From NCBI RefSeq assembly GCF_014905555.1, contig NZ_BNGS01000005.1, positions 124,001-188,000 of the forward strand: a DNA stretch of 64,000 bases. The letters run 5' to 3'. Positions 32,492 through 41,283 of this stretch are shown here, piece by piece; the stretch's first letter is position 1; each line of letters begins with the position of its first letter. Position numbers and translations under genes: made by a program. The notes under the pieces were generated by a model that had not been told where the DNA came from, ran no database searches, and saw nothing but the letters and a program-made list of their open reading frames with translations. The stretch is from Streptomyces sp. Y2F8-2. GTDB taxonomy: Bacteria; Actinomycetota; Actinomycetes; Streptomycetales; Streptomycetaceae.

Positions 32492-32524
32492 CCCTCTTTC
32501 CCTCTCTTTCACCCTCTTCTCCTC
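32492..32524 (+). promoter_or_regulatory. Pyrimidine-rich tract after leader (possible rut site)
   Basis: 33 nt containing a single purine follow the leader stop codon directly. Such C-rich, G-poor, unstructured RNA is what Rho prefers. Placed between the leader and the first structural gene it could mediate Rho-dependent attenuation when ribosomes leave the leader. Confidence 0.4.
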
Positions 32525-32621
32525 GCCTTGACACGGCCCTGCCCGCACGTCTGAGCCCCCTCTGACGCGGCGCCGCCAAGGTGCGTCCCCGTCCGGCCGC
32601 TCTCCTCCTCATGGAGCACTC

Positions 32622-33499
32622 ATGAGCATCAGCCATGCCCCACCCGGCGCCTCCGAATCCGACATTTCCGCTATATCGAAAGATAGGCAGGCGCCGCCCG
32701 AGCTCGAACCCCTCGTCCCCTCCTCCGCCCGCCGCACCCGCGTCCCCCGCTGGCTGCGGCGCACCTCCGGCCCACTCCTGCTGCTGGCCCTCTGGCAACT
32801 TCTCAGCAGCACAGGCGTGTTGCCCTCCGACGTCCTCGCCTCTCCGGGCAGGATCGCTCAGGTCGCGGGCGATCTCGTCGCCGACGGATCCCTGCCCGCC
32901 GCGATGGGCACCTCGCTGCGCCGGGTCGCGGCCGGTCTGCTGCTCGGCACCGTCACCGGCACCGGACTGGCCCTCGTCTCCGGGCTGTTTGCATCGGCGA
33001 GGACCTCGTGGACGCACCCGTCCAAATGCTGAGAACGGTCCCGTTCGTCGGCCTGATCCCGCTGTTCATCATCTGGTTCGGCATCGGTGAGGCCCCGAAG
33101 GTCGCCATCATCACCCTCGGCGTGACCTTTCCGCTCTATCTCAACGTCTACGCCGGCATCCGCGGCGTGGACGCCCAGCTGATCGAGGCCGGAGAGTCCC
33201 TGGGGCTCTCCCGGTGGGGGCTCGTCCGGCATGTCGTCCTGCCGGGCGCGTTGCCCGGCGCGATGACGGGTCTGCGCTACTCCCTCGGCATCGCCTGGCT
33301 CGCCCTGGTGTTCGCCGAGCAGGTCAACGCGGATGCCGGGATCGGCTTCCTCATGGTGCAGGCGCGGGACTTCCTGCGGACCGACGTGATCATGGTCTGC
33401 CTGATCGTCTACGCCTTCTTCGGCCTGCTCGCCGACTTCATCGTCCGCTCCCTCGAAAGGCTGCTGCTGCAATGGCGACCGACGTTCACGGGCCGGTGA
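32622..33499 (+). pseudogene. ssuC: Sulfonate ABC permease, split by a frameshift
   Basis: Two overlapping frames together encode one SsuC-like permease. Frame one (32622-33032) gives the N-terminus and first helices up to LALVSGLF and then ends in nonsense. Frame two resumes with CIGEDLVDAPVQMLRTVPFV and carries the remaining helices and the EAA loop (EAGESLGLSRWG, then LPGALPG). One missing base near 32988-32991 accounts for it. No slippery heptamer is present, so it is a mutation or sequencing error rather than programmed shifting. If real, sulfonate uptake by this operon is broken. GGAG precedes ATG 32622. Confidence 0.8.
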
Positions 33500-34236
33500 C
33501 GACCGGCGCCGCAAAGGCCGCGGCGCCCGCCTCGGCCGTCCGCGTCGAGGGGCTCACCCGCTCCTTCGACGGGCGCGCCGTCATCGACCGCCTGCAACTC
33601 GACGTGCGACCCGGAGAGTTCGTGGCCCTGCTGGGCCGCAGCGGCTGCGGCAAGTCGACCCTGCTGCGCATCCTCGCCGGCCTCGACCGCGACATGGAGG
33701 GCACCGTCCTCGTCCCGCGCCGCAAGGCGGTCGCCTTCCAGGCGCCCCGGCTGATGCCATGGAAGAAGGTGTGGCGCAATGTGCTGCTCGGGCTGCCCGG
33801 CAAGCCCGAACGCACCGTCGCCGAGAAGGCGTTGGAGGAGGTCGGCCTGGCGCACCGCTCGGACGCCTGGCCGAAGACCCTCTCCGGCGGCGAGGCCCAG
33901 CGTGCATCCCTGGCGCGCGCCCTGGTGCGCGAACCGGATCTGCTGCTGCTCGACGAGCCGTTCGGCGCGCTCGACGCGCTCACCCGTATCAAGGCCCAGC
34001 GCCTGGTGGGCGAGCTGTGGCAGCGGCGTGGTTGCGCCGTTCTGCTGGTCACGCACGACGTCGAGGAGGCGGTGCTGCTCGCCGACCGCGTCCTGGTGAT
34101 GGACGGCGGCGTCATCGCCCACGAGACGACAGTCGACCTGGACCGCCCTCGCGACATCACCGACCCCCGCTTCGCGGAGGTGCGCGCCGGGCTGCTGGAA
34201 CGCCTCGGCGTCGCCACGGCCGCCGAAGCCGGCTGA
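33472..34236 (+). CDS. ssuB: Sulfonate ABC transporter ATPase
   Basis: 254-residue ATP-binding subunit of the nitrate/sulfonate/taurine importer class. Walker A GRSGCGKST is near residues 54-62, the Q-loop is in VAFQAPRLMPWKKV, the signature LSGGEAQRASLARALV near 137, Walker B LLLLDEPFGALD near 158, and the H-loop LLVTHDVEEAVLLADR near 187. It energises uptake with SsuC and SsuA. ATG 33472 overlaps the permease 3' end by 28 bp. No defects, so the operon otherwise looks functional. Confidence 0.92.
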   Translation: MATDVHGPVTTGAAKAAAPASAVRVEGLTRSFDGRAVIDRLQLDVRPGEFVALLGRSGCGKSTLLRILAGLDRDMEGTVLVPRRKAVAFQAPRLMPWKKVWRNVLLGLPGKPERTVAEKALEEVGLAHRSDAWPKTLSGGEAQRASLARALVREPDLLLLDEPFGALDALTRIKAQRLVGELWQRRGCAVLLVTHDVEEAVLLADRVLVMDGGVIAHETTVDLDRPRDITDPRFAEVRAGLLERLGVATAAEAG

Positions 34237-34282
34237 CTCCCCCGCTCATTCCTGTCACCCACTGCACACGAACGGATCCGTC

Positions 34283-35314
34283 ATGCGACGACGCCTCCTG
34301 CCCGCCGCGCTGCTCCTGCCCTTCGCCCTGCTGCTCACCGCCTGCGGTGGGAACTCCGCTGCCGAGACCTCGGCCGGCGGCCGAACCGACGGCAAGGGCT
34401 CCCTCACCCTCAACGTCGGTGACCAGAAGGGAGGTTCGGAGGCGGTCCTGGAGGCCGCCGGTGAGCTCAAGAACCTCGACTACAAGATCAAGTGGTCCAC
34501 CTTCACCTCCGGGCCGCCCCTGCTGGAGGCGGTCAACGCGGGCGCCGTCGACATCGGGGGCGTCGGCAACACCCCACCGGTCTTCGCCGCGGGCGCCGGC
34601 TCGAAGATCACGGTGGTGGCCGCCTGGCACGGCACGTCCAAGGGCGATGCCATCCTCGTATCGAAGAACTCCCGGCTGAGCGCGGTGCAGCAGCTCAGGG
34701 GCAAGTCGATTGCGGTGGCGCAGGGTTCGTCCGCGCACTACCAACTGGTGGCCTCCCTCAACAAGGCCGGGCTGAAGTTGAGCGACGTGAAGGTCAAGTA
34801 CCTGCAGCCGGCCGACGCCCTGGCCGCGTTCACGAGCGGCAAGGTCGACGCCTGGGCGGTGTGGGACCCGTACACCTCGCAGGTGCTGCAAGGGGGTCAG
34901 GGACGCGTCCTCACCACCGGCGACGGCGTGACCAACGGCCTCACCTTCCAGGTGGCGGCTCCGAGCGCCCTTAAGGACAAGAAGAAGGCCGCGGCCATCA
35001 AGGACTACCTGGAGCGGCTGCGGCGCGCGCAGGGCTGGGTCTACGCGCACCCCGAGGCCTGGGCCAAGGTGTGGGCGAAGGACACCGGTCTGTCGTACGA
35101 GGTGGCGCTCGCCGCGGTGAAGCGCACCAACGCCTCCCGGGTCCCGGTCGCGGTGGACAAGTCACTGATCGCCTCCGAGCAGCAGATCGCGGACACCTTC
35201 ACCAGCCTGAAGCTCATCCCCCGCAAGGTGAACTTCGGCGACTTCGTGGACACCGAGTTCAACGGCAACCTGCCCCCGTCCACCGCGACGCCCCGCGTCC
35301 TGAAGGAGTCGTGA
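34283..35314 (+). CDS. ssuA: Aliphatic sulfonate-binding lipoprotein
   Basis: 343-residue extracellular solute-binding lipoprotein. The signal peptide ends in lipobox LLTAC, with Cys21 as the lipidated residue. The mature protein has the SsuA/TauA two-lobe fold pattern: LLEAVNAGAVDIGGVGNTPP, ISKGDAILV-like GTSKGDAILVSKNS, LRGKSIAVAQGSSAHYQL and KVDAWAVWDPYTSQVLQ. It captures alkanesulfonates and hands them to the SsuBC importer. It lies 46 bp after ssuB and 1 bp before ssuD. Confidence 0.92.
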   Translation: MRRRLLPAALLLPFALLLTACGGNSAAETSAGGRTDGKGSLTLNVGDQKGGSEAVLEAAGELKNLDYKIKWSTFTSGPPLLEAVNAGAVDIGGVGNTPPVFAAGAGSKITVVAAWHGTSKGDAILVSKNSRLSAVQQLRGKSIAVAQGSSAHYQLVASLNKAGLKLSDVKVKYLQPADALAAFTSGKVDAWAVWDPYTSQVLQGGQGRVLTTGDGVTNGLTFQVAAPSALKDKKKAAAIKDYLERLRRAQGWVYAHPEAWAKVWAKDTGLSYEVALAAVKRTNASRVPVAVDKSLIASEQQIADTFTSLKLIPRKVNFGDFVDTEFNGNLPPSTATPRVLKES

Positions 35315-35315
35315 C

Positions 35316-36470
35316 ATGACCGTCCGACTTCACTGGTTCCTGCCGACGGGTGGGGACGGCCGCACCCTCGTCGACCGGCACGCCTACGCGCCCAACGCGG
35401 CGGGTGCCACCCGGCAGGTGCGCGGGGTGCGCCCGCCGGACATCGAGTACCTGGCGCAGATCGCCAAGGCCGCCGAGCAGTTGGGCTTCGAGGCGGTCCT
35501 GACCCCGACCGGCACCTGGTGCGAGGACGCCTGGCTGACCACGGTCGCGCTCGCCCAGCACACCGAGCGGCTGAAGTTCCTGGTCGCCTTCCGTCCGGGG
35601 CTGATCTCGCCGACGCTCGCCGCGCAGATGGCGGCGACGTACCAACGTGTCACGCGTGGCCGGCTGCTGCTCAACGTCGTCACGGGTGGCGACTCGGCCG
35701 AACAGCGGCGCTTCGGCGACCGTCTCGACCACGACCGACGCTATGCCCGGACAGACGAGTTCCTGACGGTCGTCCGCGGGGTGTGGCGCGGGCAGCCGTA
35801 CGACTTCGACGGCACCCACTACCAGGTCGAGGGCGGGCTCACCGCGGTTCCGCCGGACCCGCTGCCGCAGCTCTTCTTCGGCGGCTCGTCACCGGCGGCC
35901 GGACCGGTCGCGGCGCGGCATGCGGACGTGTATCTGACCTGGGGCGAGCCTCCAACCCAGGTCGAGGAGAAGATCGACTGGGTCCGCTCGCTCGCCGAGC
36001 GTGAGGGGCGCACGGTCCGCTTCGGGATCCGGTTGCACACCATCTCCCGAGACTCCGCCGCCGAGGCCTGGGCGACCGCGAACCGGCTGCTCGACGATCT
36101 CGACGCGGACACGGTCACGGCAGCGCAGGCGGCGCTCGGCCGCAGCGAGTCGGTGGGCCAGCAGCGGATGCTGGCCCTGCACAGCGGCTCCCGGGAGGCG
36201 CTGGAGATCCACCCCAACCTGTGGGCGGGCGTCGGTCTGGTCCGTGGCGGGGCGGGCACCGCGCTCGTCGGCAGCCACGCCGAGGTCGCCGACCGGATCG
36301 AGGAGTACCACGCGCTCGGCATCGAGCACTTCGTGCTGTCCGGCTACCCGCATCTGGAGGAGGCGTACTGGTTCGGGGAGGGCGTGATCCCGGAGCTTGC
36401 GGCCCGCGGGCTGGTGGACCGCGGGCCCACAGCGGCGGGCGCGCCGCTCCTCGTCGCGAGCGGACGCTGA
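35316..36470 (+). CDS. ssuD: FMNH2-dependent alkanesulfonate monooxygenase
   Basis: 384-residue bacterial-luciferase-like enzyme that cleaves alkanesulfonates to aldehyde and sulfite, supplying sulfur. It has the SsuD-type N-terminus (VRLHWFLPTGGDGR), Cys in TPTGTWCEDAW at the position of the SsuD active-site cysteine (about 54), NVVTGGDSAEQRRFGD, and the C-terminal LVGSHAEVADRIEEYHALGI and FVLSGYPHLEEAYWFGEGV. Full family length. The stop of ssuA is 1 bp upstream, so translation is coupled. No ssuE FMN reductase gene is present; reduced flavin must come from elsewhere. Confidence 0.94.
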   Translation: MTVRLHWFLPTGGDGRTLVDRHAYAPNAAGATRQVRGVRPPDIEYLAQIAKAAEQLGFEAVLTPTGTWCEDAWLTTVALAQHTERLKFLVAFRPGLISPTLAAQMAATYQRVTRGRLLLNVVTGGDSAEQRRFGDRLDHDRRYARTDEFLTVVRGVWRGQPYDFDGTHYQVEGGLTAVPPDPLPQLFFGGSSPAAGPVAARHADVYLTWGEPPTQVEEKIDWVRSLAEREGRTVRFGIRLHTISRDSAAEAWATANRLLDDLDADTVTAAQAALGRSESVGQQRMLALHSGSREALEIHPNLWAGVGLVRGGAGTALVGSHAEVADRIEEYHALGIEHFVLSGYPHLEEAYWFGEGVIPELAARGLVDRGPTAAGAPLLVASGR

Positions 36471-36512
36471 CCTGCCGGGAAGATCCACGCCTGCGACCGG
36501 GTTGGTGGAAGC

Positions 36513-37592
36513 GTGAACAACACACGCGAGGTCGAGGTGGTCGTCACAGGCGCTGGGCAGGCCGGGCTGTCCAGCGCCTATCACCTGCGGCGTACCGGGT
36601 TCGAGCCGGAGCGCGACTTCGTGGTCCTCGACCACTCCCCCTCTCCGGGCGGCGCCTGGCAGTTCCGCTGGCCCTCGCTGACCTACGGCAAGGTGCACGG
36701 GATGCACGCGCTGCCGGGCATGGAGCTGACGGACGCGGATCCGGCGCGGCCGTCGTCGGAGGTCATCGGCGCATACTTCGACACCTATGAACGCACCTTC
36801 GACCTGCGGGTACGGCGGCCGGTGCATGTACGGGCCGTGCGGGAGGGCGCACAGGGGCGACTGCTCGTCGAGACGTCGGCCGGGACCTGGTCGACGTCTG
36901 CTCTGATCAACGCCACGGGCACCTGGGACCGGCCCTTCTGGCCACGCTATCCCGGCCAGGAGACCTTCCGGGGGCGGCAGGTGCACACCGCCCAGTACCC
37001 CGGGCCCGAGGAGTTCGCCGGACAGCGGGTGGTCGTCGTCGGTGGCGGCGCGTCCGGTACCCAGCATCTGATGGAGATCGCCCCCTACGCTGCCGCGACC
37101 ACATGGGTGACCCGGCGTCCGCCGGTGTTCCGCGAGGGCCCGTTCACCGAGGACGCGGGACGGGCTGCCGTGGCGCTCGTGGACGAGCGGGTGCGGCAGG
37201 GGCTGCCGCCGAGGAGCGTGGTGTCCGTGACCGGGCTGCCGCTCAATGACGCCGTCCGGCAGGCGATCGCCGACGGTGTGCTGGACCGGCAGCCGATGTT
37301 CGACCGGATCGTGCCGGACGGCGTCGAGTGGGACGACGGACGGCATGTGGAGGCCGACGTGATCCTGTGGGCGACCGGCTTCCGGGCCGCGATCGACCAC
37401 CTGGCTCCGCTGCGGCTGCGCGAGCCCGGCGGCGGCATCCGGGTGGAGGGCACGCGGGTGGTCTCCGACCCGCGGATCCACCTGGTCGGCTACGGCCCGT
37501 CGGCGAGCACGATCGGCGCGAACCGGGCGGGACGCGCGGCTGTGCGGGAGATCAGGCGTCTGCTGGCGAGGGAACCGGTCGCCGCCGCGTGA
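36513..37592 (+). CDS. FAD/NADPH-dependent monooxygenase-like flavoprotein
   Basis: 359-residue flavoprotein of the CzcO/flavin-monooxygenase type. The FAD site is VVVTGAGQAGLSSAYHLRR at residues about 9-27; the NADPH site is VVVVGGGASGTQHLMEIAPY near 170; the late motif VILWATGFRAAI is near 285. It lies 42 bp after ssuD, last in the ssu operon, so it may process a sulfonate-derived or other organosulfur compound, or supply reduced flavin; both are inference. GTG 36513 follows GGTTGGTGGAAGC. Family members also include N- and Baeyer-Villiger oxygenases. Confidence 0.82.
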   Translation: MNNTREVEVVVTGAGQAGLSSAYHLRRTGFEPERDFVVLDHSPSPGGAWQFRWPSLTYGKVHGMHALPGMELTDADPARPSSEVIGAYFDTYERTFDLRVRRPVHVRAVREGAQGRLLVETSAGTWSTSALINATGTWDRPFWPRYPGQETFRGRQVHTAQYPGPEEFAGQRVVVVGGGASGTQHLMEIAPYAAATTWVTRRPPVFREGPFTEDAGRAAVALVDERVRQGLPPRSVVSVTGLPLNDAVRQAIADGVLDRQPMFDRIVPDGVEWDDGRHVEADVILWATGFRAAIDHLAPLRLREPGGGIRVEGTRVVSDPRIHLVGYGPSASTIGANRAGRAAVREIRRLLAREPVAAA

Positions 37593-37610
37593 GGCACGAT
37601 GCGCCGGCCC

Positions 37611-39413
37611 TCAACTCGTGGTCTCCAGTTGCGCGTCCCGCCGGACCAGGGCCGCGTACCGGCCGTCCAACTCCAGCAACTCCTCGTGCGTGCCGCGTTC
37701 GACCGCGCGTCCGGAGTCGAGGACGACGATCTGGTCGGCGCTGCGGATGGTGGACAGCCGGTGCGCGATGGTGAGTGTCGTGCGGTTGGCCGACAGGGCG
37801 TCGATGGCCTCCTGGACGGCGTGCTCGGTCCGCGTGTCGAGCGCGCTGGTCGCCTCGTCGAGGATGAGGACCGGCGGATCGCGCAGGATGGTGCGGGCGA
37901 TGGCGAGCCGCTGTTTCTCACCGCCCGAGAAGCGGTGGCCGCGCTCGCCGACGACCGTCTCGTACCCGTCGGGCAGGGACATGATGTGGTCGTGGATCTG
38001 GGCCGCCCTGGCCGCCGCGTACAACTCCTCCTCGGTGGCGTCCGGCTTGGCGAAGCGCAGGTTGTCGGCGACCGAGGCGTGGAAGAGGTAGGTCTCCTGG
38101 GAGACGACGCCGACCGCGCGGGCGAGCGTGTCGAAGTCCAGATCGCGCACGTCCACGCCGTCGAGCGTGACCCGCCCGCCCGTGACGTCGTACAGCCGGG
38201 GGACCAGATAGCCGAGCGTGGACTTCCCGGAGCCGGTGGGTCCCACCACGGCGAGGCTGCCGCCTGCCGGGACGGTGATGTCGATGTCCTTGAGGACCGG
38301 GCCGCCCTTGTCGTCGTAGTGGAACTCGACGTCCTCGAAACGGATTTCGCCCTTGACCTGGTCGAGGTGGACCGGCTCGTCACGTTCGGTGATGTCGATG
38401 GGCAGGTCGAGGTACTCGAAGATGCGCTGGAACAGCGCCAGGGAGGTCTGGATCTGGACGCCGGTGGAGAGCAGGCTGACCGTCGGCCGGAACAGGCCCT
38501 GCTGGAGCGAGACGAACGCGACCAGGGTGCCTATCGAGATGGACGGGCCGCCGAGTTGGAGCGCCAGCCCGGCAGTCCAGTAGATGACGGCGGGCATGGC
38601 GGCCATGACGATCGTGATGACGGCCATGCGCCAGCGGCCCGCCATGTTGGACTTCACCTCGAGGTCGACCAGGCTCTCGGACTCACGCCCGAAGGACTGG
38701 GTGAGGGAGTCGGCGCGGCCCATCGTGCGGCCGAGCAGGATGCCGCTGACGGAGAGCGACTCGGTGACGGTGGCGGCCATCGCGGCCATCTGCTTCTGGC
38801 GCTGGGTGGCTATCTTCTTGCGTTCGTTGCCGACGCGCCGGCTGATCCACACGAACAGCGGCAGCAGGAGCAGCGAGACGACGGTGAGGCGCCAGTCGAG
38901 GGCGACCATGGCGACGATGGTGGCGACCACGCTGGTGAGGTTGGACACCAGGGAGGTCGCGGTGGAGGTGACCGTCGCCTGCATGCCGCCGATGTCGTTG
39001 GCGATCCTGGACTGCACCTCGCCCGTGCGGGTGCGGGTGAAGAAGGCGAGGGACATGCGCTGCAGCCGGCCGTAGACCGCGGTGCGCAGATCGTGCATGA
39101 CGCGCTGGCCGACGGTGGTGGAGATCAGGGTCTGCAGCACACCGAAGACGCTGGTGACGACGGCGCTGAGGATCATGCCGAGGGCGAGCAGGGTCAGCAG
39201 ACCGGTGCGGCCCTGCGGGATCGCGACGTCCAGGGTCTCCTTCAGCAGGAAGGGCGTGGCCACCGAGACCAGCGACGAGGCGCCGACCAGCAGGCCGACG
39301 ATCGCGAGCCGGCCCCTGTACGGCCTGAAGAGCTTCAGGATGCGGCGGACCTGCCGCGGCTGCTCCGGCGAGTCGCCGGGCGACGGAGTCCAGGTGGGTT
39401 GGTCGGGGTGCAT
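37611..39413 (-). CDS. ABC exporter, fused permease-ATPase
   Basis: 600-residue half-transporter with six helices (about residues 35-330) and a C-terminal NBD. Walker A is GPTGSGKST near 403, signature FSGGEKQRLAIARTIL near 507, Walker B VLILDEATSALD near 527, and the H-loop TIAHRLSTIRSADQI near 560; all are intact, so it can work as a homodimer. It belongs to the MsbA/LmrA multidrug class. TAGGAG precedes the ATG. It is divergent from a MarR gene across an extended palindrome, so it is probably derepressed by that regulator's ligand. Confidence 0.92.
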   Translation of the reverse strand: MHPDQPTWTPSPGDSPEQPRQVRRILKLFRPYRGRLAIVGLLVGASSLVSVATPFLLKETLDVAIPQGRTGLLTLLALGMILSAVVTSVFGVLQTLISTTVGQRVMHDLRTAVYGRLQRMSLAFFTRTRTGEVQSRIANDIGGMQATVTSTATSLVSNLTSVVATIVAMVALDWRLTVVSLLLLPLFVWISRRVGNERKKIATQRQKQMAAMAATVTESLSVSGILLGRTMGRADSLTQSFGRESESLVDLEVKSNMAGRWRMAVITIVMAAMPAVIYWTAGLALQLGGPSISIGTLVAFVSLQQGLFRPTVSLLSTGVQIQTSLALFQRIFEYLDLPIDITERDEPVHLDQVKGEIRFEDVEFHYDDKGGPVLKDIDITVPAGGSLAVVGPTGSGKSTLGYLVPRLYDVTGGRVTLDGVDVRDLDFDTLARAVGVVSQETYLFHASVADNLRFAKPDATEEELYAAARAAQIHDHIMSLPDGYETVVGERGHRFSGGEKQRLAIARTILRDPPVLILDEATSALDTRTEHAVQEAIDALSANRTTLTIAHRLSTIRSADQIVVLDSGRAVERGTHEELLELDGRYAALVRRDAQLETTS

Positions 39414-39485
39414 GGGCTCCTACGGAGGTGAGGCGTCGGAACGCGTCGGGGACGCATCCAGACGGGTATCAGGACGGTTTCGGAT

Positions 39486-39522
39486 CCTAGCTCATTGTTA
39501 CCTATACTCACAATGCACTAGG
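39486..39522. promoter_or_regulatory. MarR operator between ABC exporter and marR
   Basis: An extended palindrome centred on 39504: CCTAG-N2-CATTGT-N11-ACAATG-N2-CTAGG, with 12 of 18 positions paired and CATTGT/ACAATG and CCTAG/CTAGG perfect. It lies in an AT-rich gap of 127 bp between divergent genes, 18 bp before the marR ATG. Confidence 0.7.
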
Positions 39523-39540
39523 TCCTGATATTGTTCCCGC

Positions 39541-40047
39541 ATGACGACCCCCGATCCGGACAGCGTGCTCGCCGAGCAGCTGCTGCGGCTCACCCGTCGG
39601 GTCCACCGCATCCAGAAGCGCCATCTGGAGCGGTGCGACCTGGGCATCACCCCGGCCCAGTCCCGGCTGCTGCGCACACTCGCCCACTTCAGCTCACCGC
39701 CCCGCATGGCGGATCTCGCCGAGCGCCTCGAGGTGGTGCCGCGAGCGGTCACCACGCTGGTCGACGGGCTGGAGGCGAGCGGCAGGGTGCGCCGGGTACC
39801 GGATCCGACCAATCGGCGGGTGATCCGGATAGAGGTCACGGACGAGGGGCGCAGGGCGTTGCGCGCTTTGCGCGGTGCGCGTCGGTCCGCGGCCGAGGAG
39901 ATTCTGGCCCCCCTGACGGACGAGCAGCGTGAGGTGCTGGGCGATCTGCTCACCACACTGATCGACGGCGGGGACGTCGCCCTGCCGGGCGAGCGCGACC
40001 TCGCAGCCGAGCGGGGACTCGCAGCCGGACGGGAGCACAGGTGCTGA
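39541..40047 (+). CDS. MarR family transcriptional regulator
   Basis: 168-residue winged-helix regulator. The core is GITPAQSRLLRTLAHF, then MADLAERLEVVPRAVTTLVD (recognition helix) and the wing RRVPDPTNRRVIRIEVT. It likely represses the divergent ABC exporter and itself through the palindrome in the gap. No ribosome site is clear before the ATG; TATTGT ends 6 bp upstream, so a leaderless message is possible. The last 20 residues repeat the LAAERGLAAGRE pattern and look disordered. Confidence 0.9.
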   Translation: MTTPDPDSVLAEQLLRLTRRVHRIQKRHLERCDLGITPAQSRLLRTLAHFSSPPRMADLAERLEVVPRAVTTLVDGLEASGRVRRVPDPTNRRVIRIEVTDEGRRALRALRGARRSAAEEILAPLTDEQREVLGDLLTTLIDGGDVALPGERDLAAERGLAAGREHRC

Positions 40048-40232
40048 CATCACGCGCCTGAACGGCATGTGGCGGGGTGGGACTCCCGGCTCGAAGTCAG
40101 CCGCGCCCGCCGGTTGCGTCAGGCCTCTCGTGCGAGTTCCCTGACCGCGCCGGCGGCGGGGCCGACCTGCGCAGCGACACCCGCTTCCCCCGTCGCGGTT
40201 CCCACCGGGACTCCGCCCGTGCGCAACGGGCC

Positions 40233-41069
40233 TCACGGGGCGTCAGGGAGTACGTCCAGTCGCTCCCAGGCCTTCAGGTGCGCCCTGTCGCCCATCACCA
40301 CCACGGGCTCCTGGTCTGGATCGAGCACGCGCAGCAAGCGCCTCATACCGGATTCGGGCAGCGTGACACAGGCCAGCGTGCCGTCTTCGTGATCCACGTG
40401 CAGCCAGATGCCGCCGCCCTTCTCCTCGCCCTCGGGGCGGGCCGGATCGTGGGGCGGAGTGCCCCTGAGCCGGTTGTAGTCGATGGCGATGACGTAGTCG
40501 AAGGCGTTCCGGCGCGACTCGCCCCAGTCCTCCGGCACCTTGTACGGCTCCCCCTGGCTGTACGGGAGCTTCGTCCCCGGATCGTCGAGGAGACCGCCGG
40601 CGTCGCTGAGCGTGAACACGCCGACCGGACTGCGCAGATCGCCCAGGTAGTGGTCCGTCGTCCAGCCCGCCTTCCCGTTGTGTCCCCGCCAGCGCCCCGC
40701 CTCCTTCCAGGCCGAGCCCTCCTTCAGGTAGAGCACGACCGTGGACTCCGGAGAGTCCTCGTCGTCGCCGTAGACCACCACGACCTGACGCGACCCGTCG
40801 GGGATCCGCCGGTGCAGCCCCTCACCCACGCCCGGAATACGGCTCGGCCCCGGCGCGGGTGCATGTGTTCTCCCGGCCCCGTTCCCCGGAGCACCGCGAA
40901 GGGTCCGGCCGTCCCGTGTCGGATCGGAGCCTTTCGCCCGGCGGCTGTCGCCCGCCGAACCGCCACACCCGGGCACGGACATCAGCAGCACACCGCAGAC
41001 CGCCGCCACCATCCACCTGTCCACCGCCGCACCGCGCACACCATCTGTTCGCATATGTCGTATCGTCAC
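40233..41069 (-). CDS. L,D-transpeptidase family lipoprotein
   Basis: 278-residue lipoprotein with lipobox SVPGC (Cys35 from the chosen start). After a Pro/Gly-rich linker comes a YkuD-like domain: KAGWTTDHYLGDLRSPVGVF, then YVIAIDYNR and the catalytic region GGGIWLHVDHEDGTLACVTL, with His and the nucleophilic Cys in an H-x8-C spacing. It would cross-link or edit peptidoglycan outside the membrane. GTG 41069 is chosen for GGAAAG upstream; ATG 41054 is a possible start. The compact H-C spacing resembles the actinobacterial branch rather than classical Ldt. Confidence 0.8.
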   Translation of the reverse strand: MTIRHMRTDGVRGAAVDRWMVAAVCGVLLMSVPGCGGSAGDSRRAKGSDPTRDGRTLRGAPGNGAGRTHAPAPGPSRIPGVGEGLHRRIPDGSRQVVVVYGDDEDSPESTVVLYLKEGSAWKEAGRWRGHNGKAGWTTDHYLGDLRSPVGVFTLSDAGGLLDDPGTKLPYSQGEPYKVPEDWGESRRNAFDYVIAIDYNRLRGTPPHDPARPEGEEKGGGIWLHVDHEDGTLACVTLPESGMRRLLRVLDPDQEPVVVMGDRAHLKAWERLDVLPDAP

Positions 41070-41283
41070 ATCGCTTTCCAGACAGTTCCGTCCGGATGTC
41101 TGCCATTCGGCCGCACGCAACGGCGGGGGCCGGTTCTCGTCTGCGGGGCCGGAAAACCGTTTGCTTCCGAGCGCGTTCCGACGCGACGCTGTCACGGCTT
41201 GTCACGGGCAGGCGTCGGACCCGCAGACGCTGCCCCGGCCTGCCCCGCCACCCGTTTCCGCTGACACGAGCCACTGGGACGTC

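Noticed and set aside
32980..32992. Programmed -1 frameshifting in ssuC
   Set aside because: CTGTTTGC is not an X XXY YYZ slippery site and I saw no convincing downstream structure; SsuC proteins elsewhere are made in one frame.
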